Below are positions 44,857 through 50,784 of a stretch of DNA of 50,784 nucleotides, piece by piece (the stretch's first letter is position 1; the number at the start of each line of letters is the position of its first letter). The DNA comes from Candidatus Poseidoniales archaeon (GTDB taxonomy: Archaea; Thermoplasmatota; Poseidoniia; Poseidoniales; Poseidoniaceae). The notes under the pieces were generated by a model. The model had not been told where the DNA came from. It did no database searches and saw only the letters and a program-made list of their open reading frames with translations. The stretch lies in the NCBI GenBank assembly GCA_003602475.1, contig QQSC01000045.1:1-50784 (forward strand). Direction: 5' to 3'. The position numbers and the translations under genes are program-made.

Positions 44857-45675
44857 ATGGACGACAACTTCGATGACCCTGAAACCAATGAAGAAGTGAT
44901 GGGTGAAGAACTTGAGAACATGGATCTTGAAGAAGAGGTGATGGACAACGCCACCCACTGTCCAAGCTGTGATGACATCACCGGCCATGTCATCCTGAAG
45001 GAAAAGAAGGTGGGGAACGGCGCCGACATCATGGTTCGGTGCGAGGATTGCAGCAACGTCCAAACCGTCCAATTCCGACCACCGGCACCCATGACCATTC
45101 CCTTCATCCTAAGCGATGGACCTGACTCGGAGCGTGTGGTTCTGATGGTCGATGCTGATGAGGAATTTTATGTCAACGACGTGTTTGAGGAACAGGAAAA
45201 ACTCTGGACCATCAATCAAATTGAAACAAAGGCTGGACCAATGACGACCTCAAGTTATGCTGACAACATTGCCAGCATCAACGCCGTCCGAACCGACATG
45301 GTTCGGGTGAAAATGACGCTCACTCGTGGAGAGGAATCCTTCGCTGATGTCCTGGTCGTGCCGCAAGACACCACCTTCACAGCGAGTCATTTAATGGAAC
45401 ATGACGATGAAACGTGGCGAATTCGTGCCATCCACACGGGAGCAGGTCGAACGCTGAGGGGGACCGTTCGTGCACCGGACATCAAAAGAATGTACCTTCA
45501 TGAGCCACCCAATCCAGAACACTTTGCCCCTCGAACACCAAGGGAGCGACGACAAGCGTGGAAGGAAGGGAAATTGGGACACAACCCAAACCCTATTCGC
45601 CCCAAAGAGCACGTCAAAAGTGGCGTGAAACCCAATACGTCTTCCAAGAGGAAGAAAAAGAAACCAAGAAAGTGA
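44857..45675 (+). CDS. HVO_0476-like zinc-finger protein with basic tail
   Basis: An acidic N-terminus (DDNFDDPETNEEV...) precedes a treble-clef or ribbon-like zinc site with two Cys pairs, HCPSC and RCEDC, near residues 33-65. A beta-rich domain of ~130 residues follows (ERVVLMVDADEEFYVNDVF and similar), ending in a strongly basic tail KRKKKKPRK. The layout resembles the archaeal HVO_0476 family, recalled from memory, whose function is unknown; nucleic-acid or ribosome contact through the basic tail is a guess. The start ATG 44857 is supported by a strong GGGAGGTG 5 nt upstream; the track ATG at 44809 lacks one. The end abuts proline dehydrogenase tail to tail. Confidence 0.75.
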   Translation: MDDNFDDPETNEEVMGEELENMDLEEEVMDNATHCPSCDDITGHVILKEKKVGNGADIMVRCEDCSNVQTVQFRPPAPMTIPFILSDGPDSERVVLMVDADEEFYVNDVFEEQEKLWTINQIETKAGPMTTSSYADNIASINAVRTDMVRVKMTLTRGEESFADVLVVPQDTTFTASHLMEHDDETWRIRAIHTGAGRTLRGTVRAPDIKRMYLHEPPNPEHFAPRTPRERRQAWKEGKLGHNPNPIRPKEHVKSGVKPNTSSKRKKKKPRK

Positions 45676-46653
45676 TCACGGGCGGTTTGTCCAAGGCATC
45701 AGGAAGGCTTTGGCAACTTGTGTCCCAATGGTTGGGTTTTCCTGCAACCGTCGAATGCTGTACTCGTACCACTTCTCACCGTATGGAATGTAGACACGGG
45801 TGCGATGACCCTCGGCCAGCAACGACCTGCGCATTGGCCCCCGAACACCGAGCAACATTTGGAATTCATAACCGGGACCTTTGTGATGGCGAGCAGGCCC
45901 AGCATTGTTCCTCGGGTCTTGTCTTCCTGGACCCATTCCGTGGGCTTCAAGAGCCGCTTTTGCATGCTTGATGACAGGCACATCGTGTGTGGCGATCCCC
46001 ACGTATGCACCGGCTGCCAGCATCCGATCTATGCAGGCATTTGTCCCGTCAATGATGTCCTGTCGCCCGGCGAAGGCAATGTCTTCAGGTTCCAGATAAA
46101 TCCCTTTGCAGATGCGGTAATCGGCGTTTGGGCCCAACTCGGTTTCGAGCTGATCAATGTCCGACAGTGTCCTGTGCAACCTTCCTTGAAGCACAGTCCC
46201 TACGTTGAGCAACCCTTCCGCATGCAAGGATTTGACAGCGTTGATGGTGTCGGTTGTGACACGGTGATCTTCCATATCCAAACGAACAAACATGTCGTGT
46301 TTGTTGGCCGCTTTGACCAATTGACGAATGTTCTCCATGCCCTTCTCCGCATCGATGAGCAAACCAAACGCCGTGGGCTTGATGCTCAAGTTGGCGTCGA
46401 ATTGATGCTCGTTGATGGCTTGCAAGACCCTCATGTATTCTTCAAAGAAATACGTGGCCTCTTCCATGCTCGATATTTCCTCCCCCAAGACGTCAATCGT
46501 GAAGCATGAGCCCTCTTTTGAGAGCCGCTTCATGATGCTTATTGCATCGTCCAAATGGGGGCCAGCGACATAACGACGGCTGACCCACCGGACGAACCAG
46601 CGTGGCATTCGGACGGTCATGGCGACCACGGTTTTAGAGAACCAACCCACCAT
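45676..46653 (-). CDS. Proline dehydrogenase (monofunctional)
   Basis: This FAD enzyme oxidises proline to pyrroline-5-carboxylate, the first step in using proline as carbon or nitrogen source, usually at the inner face of the membrane. The TIM-barrel motifs are LSIKPTAFGLL, FVRLDMEDH, GTVLQGRLHRT, RICKGIYLEPEDIAF, GIATHDVPVIKHA, YEFQMLLGV and RVYIPYGEKWYEYSIRRL; the last carries the Arg residues that hold the proline carboxylate. At 325 aa it is the single-domain form, without the P5C dehydrogenase half of PutA, which must be encoded elsewhere. A short hydrophobic/basic N-terminus may peripherally bind the membrane. It lies between the zinc-finger gene (3' to 3') and dtdA (same strand, 42 nt). 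Confidence 0.93.
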   Translation of the reverse strand: MVGWFSKTVVAMTVRMPRWFVRWVSRRYVAGPHLDDAISIMKRLSKEGSCFTIDVLGEEISSMEEATYFFEEYMRVLQAINEHQFDANLSIKPTAFGLLIDAEKGMENIRQLVKAANKHDMFVRLDMEDHRVTTDTINAVKSLHAEGLLNVGTVLQGRLHRTLSDIDQLETELGPNADYRICKGIYLEPEDIAFAGRQDIIDGTNACIDRMLAAGAYVGIATHDVPVIKHAKAALEAHGMGPGRQDPRNNAGPARHHKGPGYEFQMLLGVRGPMRRSLLAEGHRTRVYIPYGEKWYEYSIRRLQENPTIGTQVAKAFLMPWTNRP

Positions 46654-46695
46654 GCTTAAACCAAAATGCAGGCAACTTTTGACCCTTTGTGTCGC

Positions 46696-47652
46696 TCAGG
46701 ATGTTCTACTCAACATTGCGTCGATGTCCTTCGTGGTCAGAAGGGGTACATTCCTGGTTGAAAGATGGTCTCGAACGGCTTGTCGTTGCCACCCTCTGAA
46801 GGATTTTTTATCCATGGAAGCGACCAAATGGCCCCCCGGGAATGCCAATTTTGTAGAACGAATGGCTTCGTCAATAGCGATGGACCAGTTGCCTGAAGGA
46901 AGGTCATCATTTTTTTCAAACGGAAGGGCATAGGAAGCCAGCATGTGCCCCAACCACACGCCTTCTTTGGCGGCCAATTGATTTGCTCGAGGCGCGTAAT
47001 GGCCACCACCAAGTGTGATGACGACCAACTGCCCAGAATGAACGTCTTCATCCCAAGTCATCGAATGGCTGGCATCGAACAGTCCATCGTTGATGATGGA
47101 AGCAAGCAGCTTCGCCGCCTCAACATGACCCCATGTGGCTTGGGTGCTGCCCACCTCAATGAACATGGCAGGGGATTGGAGAACGGGGCCATGGTGTGTT
47201 ACTTCGAGGGAAAGGTCAAACTCGTCAACGGCGTCAACGAGTGGAGCCCGTTCGAGAAGCATCTTCCACCAGCGGCCGAGTCGGGGATTTGGAGGCGGTG
47301 TTTGACCACCAACACCTCCGAATTGACCGAGTTCACCATCGGAAAGATGAGGCACACCGATGGGGTGCAACGTCAACGATGCTTGCCCGCTGGCTGCTGC
47401 ATGTCGCGATGGGAATATCACCTCAGAAACGGTCTCTTCGGTGGCCTTCGTCCATCGTTGATCAACGTGATCCTCGAACAACAATCCATCGGGAAGAAAC
47501 CACATTCGCACATGACGAAAAGCGAAGCACGCATGACCTTCCACCGGTTCTGCAACCGACCACGGATTCATTTCAAGCAGTGCTTCGCCTTGATTTGTGC
47601 TGGCAATATCGTTCTTGTTGACAACGATCAACACCACAGAATCGGAGTTCAC
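46696..47652 (-). CDS. dtdA: D-aminoacyl-tRNA deacylase, archaeal/plant type (DtdA/DTD2)
   Basis: DtdA removes D-amino acids wrongly attached to tRNA. Diagnostic motifs are LEVTHHGP, FIEVGSTQATWGH and LGGGHYAPRANQLA. The start is taken at GTG 47652, where the conserved-looking SDSVVLIVVNKNDIAS begins and AAGGT lies a few bases upstream. The longer track ORF (to 47880) would run through the TATA box and start of the divergent surface-protein gene and was rejected. The product, 318 aa, is somewhat longer than many homologues because of a C-terminal part (KKSFRGWQRQAVRDHLSTRNVPLLTTKD). It precedes the proline dehydrogenase gene on the same strand. Confidence 0.85.
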   Translation of the reverse strand: MNSDSVVLIVVNKNDIASTNQGEALLEMNPWSVAEPVEGHACFAFRHVRMWFLPDGLLFEDHVDQRWTKATEETVSEVIFPSRHAAASGQASLTLHPIGVPHLSDGELGQFGGVGGQTPPPNPRLGRWWKMLLERAPLVDAVDEFDLSLEVTHHGPVLQSPAMFIEVGSTQATWGHVEAAKLLASIINDGLFDASHSMTWDEDVHSGQLVVITLGGGHYAPRANQLAAKEGVWLGHMLASYALPFEKNDDLPSGNWSIAIDEAIRSTKLAFPGGHLVASMDKKSFRGWQRQAVRDHLSTRNVPLLTTKDIDAMLSRTS

Positions 47653-47770
47653 AACATGACCTTGTATTGCCCCTCTATTTGAGGATGATTTCGTGTTTCG
47701 CAGGTCAAAAAAAACCCGGTCAGGACCACAAGATTTCACGGGCTTAAAATCGGGCCACAGCGCAATACCG

Positions 47771-47780
47771 TTATATAAGG
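47771..47780 (+). promoter_or_regulatory. Strong TATA box of the LamG/TSP3 surface-protein gene
   Basis: ttatataagg is the best TATA match in the window. Transcription would start near 47797-47803, giving a leader of about 20 nt that holds the GGAGG at 47809-47813, 7 nt before the ATG at 47821. An in-frame ATG at 47800 sits almost at the predicted transcription start and could serve as a leaderless start. Confidence 0.65.
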
Positions 47781-47820
47781 ACAAAATGTGGTTATTAACA
47801 TGGTCCGAGGAGGCGACGCC

Positions 47821-50784
47821 ATGCACGGGAAAATAGCCCGTGCCTTGGCCATCGCCCTCGTTTTCCTCCTCTCCAGCCAAGCGCCGATGTTTGTTGAATT
47901 CCTGACCAATATGCCCGCTGAATTGGAGCCGGAAATTCCAGTCTCACAAACCGACACCTTGGCCACAATGACTCGTGGGAACTGCGTCGATGACAACGGA
48001 GATTGTGATTTCGACAACATCGCCAACGCCGCAGAAGACATCAATGGCGACGGAGATTGGACCAACGACGACACCGATGGAGATGGAACGAACGACTACC
48101 AAGACTCGGACGACGACGGTGATGGCTGGCCCACATGGTTTGAGTGTCCCGACGGCAGAAACACCACCAACAACTTCTGCGTGGGCGTAGGCCAAACCTA
48201 CGATTACCTGCACTCAGCGCTTTACAATTGCGACCAACCCACCCTCCAAATCGCCGCCAGTGGAAACAAAATGGACGTTTATGCCTATTTTTGGACCAAC
48301 GACACGATGGTGTTGATTGGAGATGATGTCAACGCCTATTCATCTGGAGTCGCTCGTTCAGCGGTTGATGGAAAACTTTGGTGGGTGGACAGCAGTCGCC
48401 AAAACAACGACAATCATCAGAAAGTCTACTCATGGAACATGCTCAATGGCTTAACCGAAGAAGGTGACACCGATTCAACCACCACGTTTTCACGAGCGGC
48501 ATTCAATGAAGACGCTGAGTTGTGGGCCGAACAGGGGGACAACACCTACCAAATCAACACAAATTCCGGCAGTCAAAGCAGCGCAACTTCTGTGGGCGAA
48601 ACCGGCAGCGGAGGCGACATGATGGCGCACCCAGACAACGGGACATGGTACTTTGTCAATTCCGGAAACGGAAGACTCTACACCACCACTCCATCGTTCG
48701 GCAGCCGATCCGTTGAAGACACATTGGACAACATGTATTCCAACGATTTGTCCTACGTGGGCGCCACGATCTTATCCAACAGCACCCTTCTCGCCAACCA
48801 CGGGACATCGCTCTACATGTTTGATGGAGATTGGGAAAACGGAAGCGGAAGCTACACACTCCTCAACTCCGGCACAGGAACATCGGGCGACATGGCGACG
48901 TGCACCACACCGTACACCGACACCGACAGCGATGGTTTGGAGGATTTTTTGGAGGAGAACGTGTACAACTCCAATCCCAACAGCAACGACACGGACAACG
49001 ACGGCTTGGAAGATTACTCGGAAATCCTCAACGGGACCAACATCACCAATCCCGACTCCGATGGAGACGGGTTGTTTGACGGGCACGAAGTTTCGATTGG
49101 CTCTGACCCAAACGTCGTTGAGGATTCGGATGGAGACGGCACGGCGGATTGGTGGGACACCGACGAGGACAACGACGGAATTCCGGGAACATTGGAGTGC
49201 AACCCCACGAATCCTGACGCCTACAACCTGGTGAACGGAGGGTTCGAGTTGCCAGAACTTACTGGCACAGACAGTACATCGCAACTCGCACAAGCGAATG
49301 TACCTGGGTGGCTGACCACCGACTCACAGGGAGATGTTGAAATCTGGGAAGGCTATGGCGTGACAAACCACGGACCTGGCGCAGCACAAGGTGGTGACCA
49401 GTACGCTGAAATCAACGCCCATGGACTTGCATCTCTCTTCCAAGACATGGATTCAACGGGTGGAGACATCATGGTTTGGTCGTATTATCACGCCCGGCGA
49501 GAGGCCACAGAGGACAAGATGGAATTGAGAATTGGCGACGCTGATGCAACCGGAACGAACACGGAAAAAATCAATGGCTACGACATCATTGACTACTCCA
49601 ACGTCACGAACAGCATCTGGAACGCCAACACCGGCTCCTACCTCGTTCCAGACGGACAAACATCCACTCGATTTGCATTCAAGGCCGCCAGCGGTACAGG
49701 CTCTGGAAATTTGGTGGACAGCATCCTGTTCCGACCGGTGTGCACCCTTGACTCCGACGGAGATGGACTCAACAACAATGTTGACAACGATTCTGATGGT
49801 GATGGCATTGAAGATGCCAACGAATCAACCGCAGATTGGGACGGGGACGGAATCCCGGGGTTCCTGGACACCGATTCGGACAATGACGGGATACCCGATG
49901 GTTCCGACCCGGACTCGGAATACGGTGGACCAAACGTCGCTGCTGAAGGTTTGGAATTCGACGGAACCGATGACTTTGTGGTGTTTCCTGACGACGAAAG
50001 TTTGGAACCTTCGGGCGACTTCACGGTTGAACTGTGGGCATATTCAGAGGATTGGAGTGCCGACAGCGATTATTTCCTGTTTGACCTCGGAGGTGGAAAC
50101 ACCAACGGGTACCGCATGTATTATGTCGCGAGTCAGAACAAGATCAAGGTGAAAATTGACAACAGATACCTTGAGGTCAACGGCAACGTGCTCACCGACG
50201 GAACATGGCATCACTTTTCCTTGAATTACGACCAACAGCGACTGAGGTTTATGATTGACGGCATCGAACGCAACAGCGTAACGCGGACAGAATCCACAGA
50301 CTACGACAACGGAGATCGATTGTTCATCGGTTGCGAAAGCACCGGCACTGCTTGCAGTGGGAGTTACTTCAACGGCATCGTTGATGAATTCAAACTATGG
50401 AATTACAGCAGAAACCTCGCCCATACAAAGCTGAGCATGCACTTCCCATCGTACGATGATGAAGGTGGCTTGCTCGCTTACCTCAATTTCGACGATGTTG
50501 CCGATACCACGGTGCCCGACATGACGGTCAACGGTAACGACGCCACGGTCAGCGGGGCCATCAACCGCACCTCGCAAGCGCCCCTTTCAGGACGAGACGG
50601 TGCCTCGAGGGCTCTCTCGTTTGACGGTACCAACGACCACGTGAATTTTGGAACATCTCCAGCCATTGGCACTTCAGATTTTACCATCGAAGCTTGGGTG
50701 AGAACCGACATGACCACGGACGGTGTCATCGCACAATCCCGACAAAACGGAACGAGCAACGGTCAATGGACGTTTCAAATCGGA
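47821..50784 (+). CDS. Giant secreted TSP3/LamG surface protein (3' end beyond window; not in ORF track)
   Basis: No stop occurs before the window edge, so the track lists only shadow ORFs here. The visible 988 residues begin with a signal peptide ([17 protein letters not shown]). Acidic TSP3-like repeats follow ([20 protein letters not shown]), then a ~250-residue region with repeated Trp/Tyr strands that may be a beta-propeller ([40 protein letters not shown]). More TSP3 repeats ([13 protein letters not shown]), a NGGFELPE-type jelly-roll domain, another TSP3 block and two LamG/concanavalin-like domains ([16 protein letters not shown]...; [16 protein letters not shown]...) complete it. LamG domains commonly bind carbohydrate or protein. 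Start ATG 47821 is set by GGAGG at 7 nt. Surface attachment to particles or polysaccharide is inferred. Confidence 0.88.
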   Translation, partial: MHGKIARALAIALVFLLSSQAPMFVEFLTNMPAELEPEIPVSQTDTLATMTRGNCVDDNGDCDFDNIANAAEDINGDGDWTNDDTDGDGTNDYQDSDDDGDGWPTWFECPDGRNTTNNFCVGVGQTYDYLHSALYNCDQPTLQIAASGNKMDVYAYFWTNDTMVLIGDDVNAYSSGVARSAVDGKLWWVDSSRQNNDNHQKVYSWNMLNGLTEEGDTDSTTTFSRAAFNEDAELWAEQGDNTYQINTNSGSQSSATSVGETGSGGDMMAHPDNGTWYFVNSGNGRLYTTTPSFGSRSVEDTLDNMYSNDLSYVGATILSNSTLLANHGTSLYMFDGDWENGSGSYTLLNSGTGTSGDMATCTTPYTDTDSDGLEDFLEENVYNSNPNSNDTDNDGLEDYSEILNGTNITNPDSDGDGLFDGHEVSIGSDPNVVEDSDGDGTADWWDTDEDNDGIPGTLECNPTNPDAYNLVNGGFELPELTGTDSTSQLAQANVPGWLTTDSQGDVEIWEGYGVTNHGPGAAQGGDQYAEINAHGLASLFQDMDSTGGDIMVWSYYHARREATEDKMELRIGDADATGTNTEKINGYDIIDYSNVTNSIWNANTGSYLVPDGQTSTRFAFKAASGTGSGNLVDSILFRPVCTLDSDGDGLNNNVDNDSDGDGIEDANESTADWDGDGIPGFLDTDSDNDGIPDGSDPDSEYGGPNVAAEGLEFDGTDDFVVFPDDESLEPSGDFTVELWAYSEDWSADSDYFLFDLGGGNTNGYRMYYVASQNKIKVKIDNRYLEVNGNVLTDGTWHHFSLNYDQQRLRFMIDGIERNSVTRTESTDYDNGDRLFIGCESTGTACSGSYFNGIVDEFKLWNYSRNLAHTKLSMHFPSYDDEGGLLAYLNFDDVADTTVPDMTVNGNDATVSGAINRTSQAPLSGRDGASRALSFDGTNDHVNFGTSPAIGTSDFTIEAWVRTDMTTDGVIAQSRQNGTSNGQWTFQIG

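Noticed and set aside
44760-45107. 116-residue N-terminal extension of the methyltransferase-like ORF
   Set aside because: It is antisense to the zinc-finger gene and low in complexity (Ser/Phe/Thr); the methyltransferase fold starts after ATG 44759.
47653-47880. N-terminal extension of the dtdA ORF
   Set aside because: It crosses a strong TATA box and the start of the divergent surface-protein gene; DtdA similarity begins at about 47652.
48653-50152. Track ORFs of 193 and 206 aa (48653-49234 and 49532-50152, plus)
   Set aside because: They are Thr/Pro/Arg-rich frame shadows of the large TSP3/LamG gene, whose true frame is open through the window edge.

Overview
The window looks like a chromosome segment of a marine planktonic euryarchaeon of the Poseidoniales (Marine Group II) type. 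This assignment is inference from content. Supporting signs are archaeal-type information genes (AlaS, a haloarchaeal/Thermoplasma-like ValS, the archaeal D-aminoacyl-tRNA deacylase DtdA, an archaeal PolB2-type polymerase, RtcB), TATA-box promoters with short or no leaders, tRNA genes with encoded CCA, and very large secreted proteins with acidic thrombospondin type 3 (TSP3) calcium-binding repeats. These sit beside bacterial-looking genes (RmuC, proline dehydrogenase, a persulfide dioxygenase-like enzyme). Genes are densely packed and convergent neighbours often overlap by 4 to 49 nt. No rRNA, CRISPR array, insertion sequence or integrase was seen.

Layout. 1-1940: 3' part of a secreted TSP3 protein ending in a PNGase F-like domain. 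1937-9171 (minus): an apparent operon of a giant TSP3 surface protein, an Ig-like membrane-anchored protein, a PepP-type aminopeptidase and an MqnC-like radical SAM enzyme. 9253-19486 (minus): RND-family transporter, EVE-domain protein, class I aminotransferase, large TPR membrane protein, serine hydroxymethyltransferase and an unknown protein. 19651-22143: valS. 22118-26807: DinB, a RecA/RadA-like ATPase with a degenerate Walker A, a PolB2-type polymerase and a small coiled-coil protein, with serA (to 27853) upstream. 27951-31884: membrane protein, persulfide dioxygenase-like enzyme, RmuC and Nudix hydrolase. 31874-36311: alaS and rtcB, divergent. 36312-40399: a small coiled-coil gene, tRNA-Thr(GGT), a GT-C-like membrane protein, a lipoprotein and tRNA-Ser(GGA). 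40506-44029: an operon of a membrane zinc-ribbon protein, a cysteine desulfurase and a membrane-anchored subtilase. 44004-47652: SAM methyltransferase-like protein, zinc-finger protein, proline dehydrogenase and DtdA. 47821-end: a second giant TSP3/LamG surface protein, open at the window edge and absent from the ORF track.

Functionally the window suggests a heterotroph that works on external protein and glycoprotein: PNGase F-like amidase, subtilase, aminopeptidase, proline dehydrogenase, aminotransferase, and adhesive calcium-binding surface proteins. The strongest candidate for a poorly described system is the dinB / RecA-like / polB2 / small-protein cluster. Its parts parallel the bacterial ImuA-ImuB-DnaE2 mutasome (RecA-like accessory, Y-family polymerase, aberrant replicative-family polymerase) but are built from archaeal proteins. 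That functional reading is inference.
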